Positions 12,274 through 24,183 of a stretch of DNA of 64,000 bases are shown one piece after another. The notes below the pieces were generated by a model. That model was not told the DNA's origin, did not search any database, and saw nothing but the letters and a program-made list of their open reading frames with translations. Numbering within the stretch: the stretch's first letter is position 1; the number at the start of each line of letters is the position of its first letter. A program made the translations under genes and the position numbers. This DNA comes from Parietaria judaica (lineage: Eukaryota; Streptophyta; Magnoliopsida; Rosales; Urticaceae): contig OX940869.1 of NCBI GenBank assembly GCA_954871525.1, forward strand, positions 23,216,001 to 23,280,000, given 5' to 3'.

Positions 12274-13905
12274 CATATGTATAAAGTTGGCCAATATTAT
12301 TTTAAGACTTGTATCAAAACACCCACTGTTTTGTGATGATTGGGCAAGGAGGGAGACACTGTGAATAACACAACTTTTTACTGTGTTATATTCATAAATC
12401 ACCGATTCTACTAACCACTGATCATGATCTATCTTCATCATACGAAAGTCGTTACCATGTACTATTTTATTGATAATCATAACGCCATTAAATAAATGTG
12501 AGAAATGACAGAATCCATATATTATTATAATGCTATATGTATAACAAGGTCAGCCCAATTCTTTTCGGAGTTTTGAGCGAATCATTAATATATGATTTTT
12601 TAATTAAAAATGTTAAAAAAATTATAAGAGAAAAAAAAAGAAAAAAAAAAGGTCAAATAATACATGTAAAAATATTAAAAAAATTAAACAAGAAAAAGAA
12701 ATTAAAATATTGACAAGTATAGCATTGAGCTATAAGAAAAAAAAAAAATACAATCAATTACCATTTATAATACTTAATTATTTGTTTAAGGGGATTAAAT
12801 TTCTCTTTGAACAACGAATCTATTTTTAAACATGAAACAAAAAGAATATTTTACTTTTAGTTCATAATCTATTTTATTTATAGTTCATAATTTATCAATG
12901 CTTTAGTTGTAAGATGCAGGTAAGAGCCTTTATAATGACGAGGATATAATGAATTGAAAGAGTCATTATTGTTAGATAATCTCCTACATGTTCATAAATC
13001 ATAAACTATTGTATACTTTCTAGAATACGGAAGCATATAAGAGCTATGTAGTAGTTGAACGGTATTGCAAGAGTTATACTGTATTGCAAGAGCAATGCAA
13101 TGATGAATACCGAATATAGATCGATCCCAAGTATAAATTGCATCTTGAAACTAAAGCGTTTATAGATAATCTATCAACGTAAGATGCAAATACGTGTCTT
13201 CATTATTAACTTTATAAAATTATCAACGGTTGTACGGTATTATAGAAGCCATGTATATATATATATTAATAATATGGAATATTATGGATGTTTGTTTTGG
13301 AAATGATGGAAACTCAATGAGTTATTATAATTAAATAAGAGGAATTTTTCCATTTTAAAGTGACTGATTTAACATAGAATAATAACCAGCTAAGCGTTTG
13401 TTTTTCAAACCTAATATATACACACGTGGACCCGCAAGTTATACTAAAGGCATGTTTTGTGGGGTTCACTGATACGATGCCAACAAGAATTGTCTAGCTT
13501 TACCTAAATATATACACTGAAATATGATAGCTAAGCTTGCCAACCACCTTGGTACCAAGATGCTACACTATATAGTCAATATATATATATATATATATAT
13601 GATAATTATGAGTATAATTATGATCTTCCATACTTGTAGTTTTCATGCAAATGTATTACTACTGTTTACTGAGGGTGTAACAAAACGACGCGTGTCTTTA
13701 TAAATCTTTCACATCTTCTTTGTTTTCGTGATTGTTTTATCCTTAACATAGAGAATTTGACTTTATAATTCCGACCCGTTAAAGAAAAAAAGGATCGCTA
13801 TTACAAAATATGGTGTTCAAATATCTCGTGCAATATTATAGCCAATGTTAAAACACTAAGAGAAGTTTACAAATTGCCACTAAATATATATGACTTTATA
13901 CCTAA
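12274..13905. other. Intergenic region upstream of MIF
   Basis: AT-rich sequence that presumably includes the MIF promoter. No gene recognised. A GTAAGATGCA motif recurs about 270 bp apart (near 12910 and 13180). Confidence 0.5.
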
Positions 13906-14046
13906 TAGGGATACAACCGGTCCGTTAACCAGTTCGTTTTTCACTATTTGATTATTCGTATTGTAATAATCTAGCCTGTTTTTAAAAGCTGGTTAACCGA
14001 ATTTCCTGGTATTAAAATTTGATAACCTGTTTCAATAACCTTAACC

Positions 14047-14821
14047 TGATGAGAATCTACGAGCAAAGTAACAAAGGCGCTTCAAAGAACCAATTCCGAG
14101 GAGTAACCAAGACTTCAATGAAGAGTTACATGACTTAAGCGAAGAAGAATGGAAGAAGTTCAAGAGCATGCTGAATGGGCTTATTCAAGAGATTTGGGGT
14201 CAGGCTAATTCAAGAATACCAATTGACCATGATTCTAAAGCTCAGCCCAAATTGATCAACATAATTCAAGCCTTGAATTAGTTTGGTCAAATCTGAATTA
14301 AGCGTCTTGTTTCTATTCATTAAAAATGTTGAACCTAGTCCTATTGCTATATTAGGGTTTTATTCAATGGTTTTGTTGAAATTCTCAGTAGTTAATAGGG
14401 TAGTTTGAAAGTTGGTCTTGTATTAGGGTTTTATGAGTGGTTGTCATCAATTCCCACCACTTTGTAATGCCTATTTAAAGGCCACCATGAGGAGCAACGA
14501 AATCAATCAAGTTATTCATATATATTGTGTGAGTTAAACTCTCTATATAGTTCTTAGGAGCTTTACGAGCTTATCGGAATCTTTCCGTGGCGTTCTTCGA
14601 CTTATCAAGCGAATTTCCATCTTCGTTTGTGGTGTCTTCATAATCTGAGTTTTATTATTGAGTTCATCAAAGTATTGGGTTGAAGGTTGTATAACAACTC
14701 CTTCGGTTCTAGCTTGTTCGGGTTCAAGAAATTCCAGATTCTCCACACAATCTGATCGAAGTAAAGTCATCTGGAACCATTTTGTCTTCGGGTCTCGTTA
14801 TTCTTAATGAGGTTCGTATCA
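14047..14821 (+). repeat. LTR 1 of the triple-LTR element (775 bp)
   Basis: TGATGAG...CGTATCA. TATA-like CTATTTAAAG lies near 14472. It differs from the middle and right LTRs in its first 100 bp (AGTAACAAA, AAGAACC, CATGACTTAAG). Confidence 0.9.
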
Positions 14822-14823
14822 TT

Positions 14824-14835
14824 TGGTATCAGAGC
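14824..14835 (+). other. Primer binding site (tRNA-iMet), first internal region
   Basis: TGGTATCAGAGC lies two bases after the LTR and is complementary to the 3' end of initiator methionine tRNA. The same site recurs at 16320-16331 after the middle LTR. Confidence 0.9.
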
Positions 14836-15000
14836 TAAGGTTCTAATTCGGTTAGATTTCTATCTTTATTTTGTTATAATTTTTTTTTCTTTATTTGTTA
14901 CAGATCTGTATTGTGTATCAAGAAAAAGGGCAAAAGAGAAAAAAAGAAAAAGAAAAAGAAAAAGCCCAGACTTGAGTTCCGTATATATTATGATCTTATT

Positions 15001-15531
15001 ATGTCTCAAAAAGAGGAACGTGAAGTTGTCACTAAACGTGATCTCGACGAGATGGTGGAAGCAATAAAAGGAGAAATGAAGCAAGTAGTGAAGATCCAGA
15101 TCGATGAAGTTCACGCGAGACTTAACCGAATAGAAAGTAAACGCGGCTTGCACTCACGATGTTCTGAAAATACTCACGAAGGACACTCACAAGCTGCACA
15201 GCGGGAAAGAATGCGAAGAAACCAACCAACTTCTTTTGAAATATCATGTGATACAATTATGGAAAAGATATTTGGCAGGGCTGAACAAACGACTCACACA
15301 CAAGAAGAGAAGAAACAACAATTGAAAGTGGTTGTCGATGAGGTTACTGTAGGAGATGATGTTCTACCGATAAAAGATCACGTTGTGAGTACACTTGTCG
15401 AGGAAGCTTCTCAGCCAACAAAACTTCCATGGGAATCAAAGAAAAACTCGAGTCACGACGAGCAGCTCAGCATGTTTCCGACCATCGATAAATTCAACTA
15501 CGTCCAAGATTTGAGGACAAATCTTCTTTAA
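15001..15531 (+). CDS. Gag-like/polyprotein remnant ORF, copy 1
   Basis: A 176-residue ORF starting MSQKEEREVVTKRDLDEM. The N-terminal half is a charged helical segment (VEAIKGEMKQVVKIQIDEVHA), as at the start of many plant Gypsy Gag proteins. The C-terminal end (NYVQDLRTNLL) looks like the last residues of a Gypsy polyprotein next to the 3' LTR. No zinc knuckle, protease or RT. My reading is a large internal deletion that fused the Gag N-terminus to the pol C-terminal tail. It is open in both copies; function unknown. ATG 15001 was chosen because upstream sequence in this frame is lysine-rich leader following the primer site. Confidence 0.6.
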   Translation: MSQKEEREVVTKRDLDEMVEAIKGEMKQVVKIQIDEVHARLNRIESKRGLHSRCSENTHEGHSQAAQRERMRRNQPTSFEISCDTIMEKIFGRAEQTTHTQEEKKQQLKVVVDEVTVGDDVLPIKDHVVSTLVEEASQPTKLPWESKKNSSHDEQLSMFPTIDKFNYVQDLRTNLL

Positions 15532-15542
15532 GATAGATAGAA

Positions 15543-16317
15543 TGATGAGAATCTACGAGCAAAGAAACAAAGGCGCTTCAAAGAGCCAATTCCGAGGAGT
15601 AACCAAGACTTCAATGAAGAGTTACATGGTTTAAGCGAAGAAGAATGGAAGAAGTTCAAGAGCATGCTGAATGGGCTTATTCAAGAGATTTGGGGTCAGG
15701 CTAATTCAAGAATACCAATTGACCATGATTCTAAAGCTCAGCCCAAATTGATCAACATAATTCAAGCCTTGAATTAGTTTGGTCAAATCTGAATTAAGCG
15801 TCTTGTTTCTATTCATTAAAAATGTTGAACCTAGTCCTATTGCTATATTAGGGTTTTATTCAATGGTTTTGTTGAAATTCTCAGTAGTTAATAGGGTAGT
15901 TTGAAAGTTGGTCTTGTATTAGGGTTTTATGAGTGGTTGTCATCAATTCCCACCACTTTGTAATGCCTATTTAAAGGCCACCATGAGGAGCAACGAAATC
16001 AATCAAGTTATTCATATATATTGTGTGAGTTAAACTCTCTATATAGTTCTTAGGAGCTTTACGAGCTTATCGGAATCTTTCCGTGGCGTTCTTCGACTTA
16101 TCAAGCGAATTTCCATCTTCGTTTGTGGTGTCTTCATAATCTGAGTTTTATTATTGAGTTCATCAAAGTATTGGGTTGAAGGTTGTATAACAACTCCTTC
16201 GGTTCTAGCTTGTTCGGGTTCAAGAAATTCCAGATTCTCCACACAATCTGATCGAAGTAAAGTCATCTGGAACCATTTTGTCTTCGGGTCTCGTTATTCT
16301 TAATGAGGTTCGTATCA
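15543..16317 (+). repeat. Middle LTR (775 bp), mosaic
   Basis: Its 5' part carries the right-LTR variants (AGAAACAAA, AGAGCC, CATGGTTTAAG). Its 3' part carries the left-LTR variants (TTAGTTTGG, CAAATCTG, AAGCGTC, and the segment deleted in the right LTR). The switch lies between about 15632 and 15775. Confidence 0.9.
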
Positions 16318-16497
16318 TTTGGTATCAGAGCTAAGGTTCTAATTCGGTTAGATTTCTATCTTTATTTTGTTATAATTTTTTTTTTCTTTATTTGTTACAG
16401 ATCTGTATTGTGTATCAAGAAAAAGGGCAAAAGAGAAAAAAAGAAAAAGAAAAAGAAAAAGCCCAGACTTGAGTTCCGTATATATTATGATCTTATT

Positions 16498-17028
16498 ATG
16501 TCTCAAAAAGAGGAACGTGAAGTTGTCACTAAACGTGATCTCGACGAGATGGTGGAAGCAATAAAAGGAGAACTGAAGCAAGTAGTGAAGATCCAGATCG
16601 ATGAAGTTCACGCGAGACTTAACCGAATAGAAAGTAAACGCGGCTTGCACTCACGATGTTCTGAAAATACTCACGAAGGACACTCACAAGCTGCACAGCG
16701 GGAAAGAATGCGAAGAAACCAACCAACTTCTTTTGAAATATCATGTGATACAATTATGGAAAAGATATTTGGCAGGGCTGAACAAACGACTCACACACAA
16801 GAAGAGAAGAAACAACAATTGAAAGTGGTTGTCGATGAGGTTACTGTAGGAGATGATGTTCTACCGATAAAAGATCACGTTGTGAGTACACTTGTCGAGG
16901 AAGCTTCTCAGCCAACAAAACTTCCATGGGAATCAAAGAAAAACTCGAGTCACGACGAGCAGCTCAGCATGTTTCCGACCATCGATAAATTCAACTACGT
17001 CCAAGATTTGAGGACAAATCTTCTTTAA
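16498..17028 (+). CDS. Gag-like/polyprotein remnant ORF, copy 2
   Basis: A duplicate of the ORF at 15001-15531. One replacement was noticed, Met to Leu (GAAATGAAG to GAACTGAAG) in the N-terminal helix, plus a one-base length difference in the T-tract of the leader. Same interpretation: a non-autonomous Gypsy remnant protein of 176 residues ending LRTNLL just before the 3' LTR. Confidence 0.6.
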   Translation: MSQKEEREVVTKRDLDEMVEAIKGELKQVVKIQIDEVHARLNRIESKRGLHSRCSENTHEGHSQAAQRERMRRNQPTSFEISCDTIMEKIFGRAEQTTHTQEEKKQQLKVVVDEVTVGDDVLPIKDHVVSTLVEEASQPTKLPWESKKNSSHDEQLSMFPTIDKFNYVQDLRTNLL

Positions 17029-17039
17029 GATAGATAGAA

Positions 17040-17728
17040 TGATGAGAATCTACGAGCAAAGAAACAAAGGCGCTTCAAAGAGCCAATTCCGAGGAGTAAC
17101 CAAGACTTCAATGAAGAGTTACATGGTTTAAGCGAAGAAGAATGGAAGAAGTTCAAGAGCATGCTGAATGGGCTTATTCAAGAGATTTGGGGTCAGGCTA
17201 ATTCAAGAATACCAATTGACCATGATTCTAAAGCTCAGCCCAAATTGATCAACATAATTCAAGCCTTGAATTACTTTGGTCAAATATGAATTAAGTGTCT
17301 TGTTTCTATTCATTAAAAACGTTGAACCTAGTCCTATTGCTATATTAGGGTTTTATTCAATGGTTTTGTTGAAATTCTCAAGGTAGTTAATAGGGTAGTT
17401 CGAAAGTTGGTCTTGTATTAGGGTTGAAATTCAGATATATTGTGTGAGTTAAACTCTCTATATAGTTCTTAGGAGCTTTACGAACTTATCAGAATCTTTC
17501 CGTGGCGTTCTTCGACTTATCAAGCGAATTTCCATCTTCGTTTGTGGCGTCTTCCCAATCTAAGTTTTGTTGAGTTCATCAAAGCATCGGGTCAAAGGTT
17601 AACAATACCTTCGGTTCGTGTTTGTTCGGGTTCAAGAATTCCAGTTTCTCCACACAATCTGATCGAAATAAAGTCTATCAGAACCATTTTGTCTTCAGGT
17701 CTCGTTATTCTTAACGAGGTTCGTATCA
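17040..17728 (+). repeat. Right LTR (689 bp), internally deleted
   Basis: Same ends as the other two LTRs, but about 85 bp around the TATA-like box are missing near 17425. Single-base differences run through the 3' half. It is followed directly by the TSD TAACC. Confidence 0.9.
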
Positions 17729-17916
17729 TAACCTATATTGAAACCGGTTTCGGTCCTGATCATTTAATCTTCTTAAAAAAATATAATATTCGACACATTT
17801 TATTGCAAAAATAAAACACATCGGTCCAAATAACATATACTGGTTCAAAATAAATCACAATTAAAACAAACTGGTTCAAATAAAACATACCGGTCCAAAA
17901 CATAAATTGAAAATGT

Positions 17917-17956
<40 letters not shown>

Positions 17957-18149
17957 CGGTTCATCAATATATCTACCATATATTTTCCAATTGTTTAATC
18001 TTAAAACCGCTTATAAAAAAAGTTACAAAAATAAACGATTTTTACAAATCAATAACTGGTAACCGTATCCGGTTTAAAACTGGATACAGTCTACCTTAAC
18101 TGTGAGTTTAAGCTTGACCTGGCTCAACAACCCCTAGTAGAGATCTCCC

Positions 18150-20886
18150 TGTTGGGAATAATCCCTGTTAATTATCGCGAATTGAACCGTCGGACCGTCC
18201 GGGTAACATTTAAAAAATTATTTTAAGCGGAAAAACATGTTATCCGATCACGGGTCCGAACATCGTATAATAACCATATTACAAGACCCGATAAATATTA
18301 TGTAATTTAATATTCATAAATCATTAAAAAAAAATCTAGTCTTTATAGGAAATAAATAGAAAGCAGTAAATGGTCGCATTTATTAGCCCAATGCATAAGG
18401 TCGTACCTCTATTGTCGACTTCCGGCTGCGCGTTCTGAACTTGGCAGGGCTCCGCCGGTGCTGAGGGAAACACCCGTGATCTTCCGGGATATTCTCCTGG
18501 ATTCCTCGTACCGAAGCGTGGGCTTCGCCGGCAGGACTCCATCGCAAAATTTAAATATGATGATTCTTTTTAAGCTTCTGGAGAACTAAGTCTCTTAAGC
18601 CGAACCAGAAAGAGAGATCAGAGGAAAAATTCGCAGACCCAAAGGAAGAGGGAGAGTTTGAATTTTTCTCTGGGGAAAGGTGTGTAAAATGTGTAGAATG
18701 AGCTCCCTATTTATAGGCTCAGACTTTAACCGAATTAGAGAATTTCTCACCCTTAATTTCGAATTCTATAATTAAATATAATTATTTTTTTCAATCCAAT
18801 GGTCTAGATTTAATCTTATCTAAATCCAAGGGATATAATTAATTAGGGATTTAATTAAATAAGAAAAGACTTGGATAAAATAAAAAACCAATCTTATCCT
18901 CTTATCGTATCAAGATTCGAATATATATATATATATATTAAAATTCGAATTCCAATTATCTAGATCCAACGGTTGAGATAAATATTTAAACCGATCTAAT
19001 GGATCAAATTAGTTTAGGGTAAAATCAAATATCTAATGATTTAATAAAAGCTTAATTCGAGTTTATCCATATATATAATTCGAATATATATATATATTAT
19101 ATATAATTAATTAATTTTCAATCCGACGGTAAAGATTAAATCTTAAACCGATCTAACAGATATAATTAATTACATAAATTCGAAAAACTAAACTTGGTCA
19201 TCAAGTTATTAATTTCGAATATATCAACTATCTTAATCCAACAGTTGATATTAAATAATAACCGATTCAATGGATTAAATTGATTTTACTGTTTTTTCTC
19301 AAATACTAAAACATTTGGTACTTATGCCGCAATTATGAAAAGACCAAAGCCTATCCATTCGAATGTCATATTGTTCCACATTCAAAAGGCATAATTCGAT
19401 TTTACACATATAATATATATAAATATATATTATTTATATATTAATATAAATCTATTAATTATTGATTAATTATTAATAAGATATTAATAACTAAGTTCGA
19501 ATAATTAAGTTATATTAATATCCTCTGATCTCAATATCACACATTCAAATGTCATGGTGTCACACCATCATTTAAATTCGTGACATGTGATTTAATTTCA
19601 TGGTTTACCGAAACGATCAGAAACTTAGAAATTCTCTAAATCACAAACTGTGCGTCGAAACAACTCGGTTCCAAAAGCAAAGTTTCTTTGAATTTAATTT
19701 CCAACAATTTTCATGTTGACAGAAAATCCAAATTATACTTTATTTTGTCAGTTAATTTCGGTTACCAAGATCTGGTACTTTTGCCACGCTACTGATAAAA
19801 CTATCTGATGTCTGTCACATACTTTAGTTTTATAGGTCTTTCCAAATGATTAAAAAAATCTCAAAATGTTTCTATCACGTACGTATCATCCGTTACGGAG
19901 CTATCCTGGGGACCATGGACCCGTATCACTTAAGCTCCAACGAACCGCTAGGGTGTTCGTCAAACCTCGGTGTTATTCCACTATAAACTCGAGGCTGCAC
20001 TCTTTAGTGATACAACATATATTATTCCCTTAATTACAACAGGGTGTCCATTGATACAATCAAATTCGGGTTATTGATCTTTCACTTGATGATCCACACA
20101 TGAGTAGGCGGTTTCTACCTTTATGCCCCTCATTGCATTTTCATCCTTAACTCAGTCAGTAATATCATGAGTAGCCCACTTATGGTTTTGATTCATAAGT
20201 TGCGCACGGGTACCTCTCACTTCTCACCACCGACAATCAAGGGAATCATCATGACTCTGAAGAGTGCTGTGTGATGCCCATGTCTATGACCAAGCTACCC
20301 TTACCGCTGACTATCATGTTCCCAAAATAATAGTGTTAGGAACAACGGTAATGTATTGTGTTCTTTAATGGTTAAATCAAAGAACAATCAAGCCAGCAAC
20401 TCAGACTCAAGATCACTCAGGACTTAGATCGAATATCCATTTGATCATCTACTAGTGACTCAACTCCAAGTTCTCAGTGATGGTCTTATATGATAACTTC
20501 CGGAGTTTAAGTCAGGTCCAATCTAGTATGAAGACACTTCATACTTAATGCACTTCTAGTGAGTGTGACACACACAAAATCCAGAATAGGATTGTCACTT
20601 AGTAAAATTATTGACCTTATACGATTAATGGGCTCCCACCCAGTTAATCAGGTCACAGACATTTTAAGTTCATTTATTATGAATATTAATTCTTCCTCAC
20701 ATTGACTTTGTTGTGATAATAATAACATAATTGTATCCTTTATGAACTAAGGATCAAACATTCTATTTTACTCTACCAGAAACTATAATAATATTACCAT
20801 AATAAGCACCATCTTTATTCAACGACTAGTCATAATATTTTACAAATGGATAAAAATATCTTGTTTAAGGACACACATGTCCAACA
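18150..20886 (-). mobile_element. Solo LTR, 2.75-kb family, copy A
   Basis: A 2737-bp repeat starting TGTTGGG and ending CCAACA, flanked by CTCCC at 18145-18149 and 20887-20891. The promoter-like CCTATAAATAGG is on the minus strand near 18710, so transcription would run leftward. No primer site, polypurine tract or coding region is attached, hence a solo LTR. TGTTGG/CCAACA ends suggest a Copia element with very long LTRs. Three more copies follow (B, C and the copy at 58825). Confidence 0.85.
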
Positions 20887-21269
20887 CTCCCCACTAGGAA
20901 TTTCCCCAACAAAGATCTCCCCACCAGAACTTCCCGTAGCATAAAAGGGCCCGAGCAGAAATGCCCCTACCAATAGTGCCCCCGGGTAGAAGTGACTCCC
21001 TAGCAGACTAGCCCCTTCCAGGAATGCCCCGGGCAGAAATGAACCCTAGCAGCTCTGCTAGGGACACACGACCAGAAGTCGTCGGAACCCATTCCAGAAG
21101 GTGCCAAACTTGAGGAGCAAGTTTGGAGATATGGTTTGATTTGGTTTCTTGATTCTGTTAGGAATCTAATGTAAATATAGAAGATTTGATTGAGTTTATT
21201 TTAGGAAGGTTTTGCTAGGGTTTCGTTTTCTGGTCCCCTATAAATACTAGTGTTAGTGTTTATTTTTGT

Positions 21270-24024
21270 TGTTGGAAATCACGTCTCGGATTCCTTGAAA
21301 ATTATCACGAATTGAACCTCCGAACCGTCCGGGTAACATTTAAAAATTAATTTAAAGCGAAATAGCTTGTTATCCGTCCAACGGTCCGGATATCGGATAA
21401 TAACCATTTCACAAGATCTGATAAATATTATGTAATTTAATATTCATATATCATTATTAATAATCTAGTCATAATAGAAAATAAATAGAAAGCAGTAAAT
21501 GGTTGCATTTATTAACCCAATGCATAAGGCCGTACCTCTATTGACGACTTCCGGCTGCGCGTTCTGAATCGGGCAGGGCTCCGCCAGTGCTGAGGGAAAC
21601 TCCCGTGATCTTCTGGGATATTCTCCTGGAATCCTCGTACCGAAGCGTGGGCTTCGCCGGCAGGACTCCGTCGCAAAATTTTAACTGATGGTTCTTTTTA
21701 AGCTTCCGGAGAAATTGTCTCCTAAGCCGAACCAGAAAAGAGAGATCAGAGAGAAAATTCGCAGACCCTGAGGGAGAGGGAGAGGGAGAGGGAGAGGGAG
21801 AGGGAGAGTTCGAATTTTTCTCTGGGGAAAGGTGTGAAAAATGTGTAGAATGAGCCTCCTATTTATAGGCTCAAACCGTAACCGAATTGGAGAAATTCCC
21901 TCCCTAAAATTCGAATTCTATATATTAAATATAATTAATTATCTTAATCCAATGGTCCAGATTTAATCTCATCTAAATCCAATGGACATAATTAATTAGG
22001 GATTTAATTAAATAAGAAAGATTAGGATAAAATAAAAAATCCAATCTTATCTTCTTATCTTTATAAAATTCGAATTATCCTATATATTTATAATTAAATT
22101 CAAATTTATTATCATCTAGATCCAACGGTTGAGATAAATCTTTAAACCGATCTAATGGACCAAATTAATTTAGGATAAAATCAAATATAAAAAGATTTAA
22201 AGAAAACAATTTCGATTTTATCCTTAAATTATAATTCGAAAATTATATAAATATATATAATTAATTAATTTTCAATCCGACGGTAAAGATTAAATCTTAG
22301 ACCGATCTAACGGATATAATTAATTAACCAAATTCGAAAATTTAAACTTGGTCACCAAGTTATCAAATTCGAATTTATCAATATCCTAATCCAACGGTTG
22401 ATATTAAATCATAACCGATCCAATGGATAATATTGATTTTAGGGATTTGCTAAAATACCAATACATTTGGTACTTATGCCGCAAATTTGGAAAGACCAAA
22501 TCATACCATTCGAATTTGGCTAGGGTTTCATATATGAAACCCTAATTCGAATTTACACATATATACATACAGATATATATTTTATTTATTAATATAAATC
22601 TATTAATTATTAATAACATATTAATAATTAAATCCAAATAATTAAATTATATTAATATTTCCTGATCTAAATATCACACATTAAAATGTCATGGTGCCAC
22701 ACCATCAATTAAATTCGTGACATGTGATTTAATTTCAAAGTTTATCGAACCGATCATAGACTTAGAAAATCCATAAATCACTAACCGTAAGTCGAAATGA
22801 CTCGGTTCAAAAAGAAAAGTTGCTTAGAATTTAATTTACAACAACATGGTGCTGATAGAAAATCTAAATTCTAACTTTCTTTTATCAGTTAATTTCGTGT
22901 ACCAAAATATGGTACTTTTGCCACGCTAACGATAAAACTATCTGACGTCTGCCACAGACCTTTCAGTTTTATAAGTCAAGCCAAATGATTAAACATTATC
23001 CAGAATGTATTTTAATCACGTACGAATCATCCGTTACAGAGCTATCCTGGGGACCATGGACCCGTATCACTTAAGCTCAAACGAACTGCTAGTTGTTCGT
23101 CAAACTTCGAAGTGATTCCACTATAGACCCGAGGCTGCACTCTTTAGTGATACGGTATATATTATTCCCTTTATAACAACAGGGTGTCCATTGATACAAT
23201 CAAATTCGGGTTATTGATCTTTCACTTGATGATCCACACACGAGCAGACGGTTTCTACCGTTATGCCCCTCATTGCATTTTCGTCCTTGACTCAGTCAGT
23301 AATATTATGAGTAACCCACTTATGGTTTCGATTCATAAGTTGCGCACGGGTACTTCTCACCTCTCACCACCGACAATCAAGGGAATCATCATCACTCTGA
23401 AGAGAGCTGTGTGATGCCCATGTCTATGACCAAGCTACCCTTACTGCTGACTATCATGTTCCCAAAATAATAGTGTTGGGAACAGCGGTAATGTTTCGTG
23501 TTCTTTAACGGTTAAATCAAAGAACAATCAAGCCAGCAGCTTGGACTCAAGATCACTCAGGACTTAGATCGAATATCCATTTGATCATCTACTAGTGACT
23601 CAACTCCAAGTTATCAGTGACAGTCTTATATGATGACTTCCGGAGTTTAAGTCAGGTCCAGTCCAGTATGAAGACACTTCATACTTAATGCACTTCTAGT
23701 GAGTGTGACACACACAAAATCCAGAATAGGATTATCACTTTGTCACATTAATGACCTTATACGATTAATGGGCTCCCACCCAGTTAATCAGGTCACGGAC
23801 ATTTTAAGTTCATTTATTATGATTATTAATTCTTCTTCACATTGACTCTGTTGTGATAATAATTCATAATTGCATCCTTTATGAACTAAGGATCAAACAT
23901 TCTATTTTACTCTACCATAAACTATAATAAGATTATCATAATAAGTATCATCTTTATTCAACGACTTGTGGTAATCTTTTACAAATGGATAAAATATCTT
24001 GTTTAAGGACACATATGTCCAACA
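21270..24024 (-). mobile_element. Solo LTR, 2.75-kb family, copy B
   Basis: A 2755-bp repeat from TGTTGGAAATCACG to GTCCAACA, flanked by TTTGT at 21265-21269 and 24025-24029. It is inserted in the 5' LTR of the decayed Copia element; the 3' LTR lacks it, which gives the relative age. It contains a GGGAGA hexamer array at about 21776-21807 that is absent from the other copies. It is closest to the copy at 58825-61573. Confidence 0.88.
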
Positions 24025-24155
24025 TTTGTAACTCTATTATTGCAACCTTTTGCCTTCGACATTATTAATCAGAGAAAACTTCTTCTCCCAAATTTCTTTT
24101 CTTTCTTGTTCTTCATTGTTCTTTAGTTACAGATCTTTCAATTGGAACCAACAAT

Positions 24156-24166
24156 TGGTATCAGAG
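24156..24166 (+). other. Primer binding site (tRNA-iMet) of the decayed Copia
   Basis: TGGTATCAGAG lies two bases after the LTR end CCAACA. This fixes the 5' LTR boundary and plus-strand orientation. Confidence 0.85.
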
Positions 24167-24183
24167 GGAAGGTGCCAAATAAG

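Larger units (their letters stand above)
14047..17728 (+). mobile_element. Non-autonomous Gypsy derivative, LTR-int-LTR-int-LTR
   Basis: Three LTRs separate two near-identical 721-722-bp internal regions, and the whole is bounded by one TSD: TAACC at 14042-14046 and 17729-17733. LTRs start TGATGAG and end CGTATCA. Internal regions have a tRNA-iMet primer site, a short Gag-like ORF, and the run-out of a Gypsy polyprotein (LRTNLL) before the 3' LTR. Protease, reverse transcriptase and integrase are missing, so it depends on a partner element. The middle LTR is a mosaic of the outer two, pointing to unequal LTR-LTR recombination. It resembles the TR-GAG/LARD classes of non-autonomous elements. 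Confidence 0.88.
13906..18136. mobile_element. Possible eroded hAT-like transposon hosting the first Gypsy derivative
   Basis: The DNA flanking the LTR element on both sides (13906-14046 and 17729-18136) is rich in ACCGG/CCGGT/GGTTAACC motifs in both orientations, as in many plant hAT MITEs. The possible ends are TAGGGATACAACCGG on the left and CAACAACCCCTA on the right, so only the first five bases are complementary. No 8-bp duplication was found. Low confidence. Confidence 0.25.

Noticed and set aside
13906..18136. A complete hAT element with TAGGG ends
   Set aside because: Only five terminal bases are complementary and no 8-bp duplication is present, so it is listed only as a low-confidence remnant.
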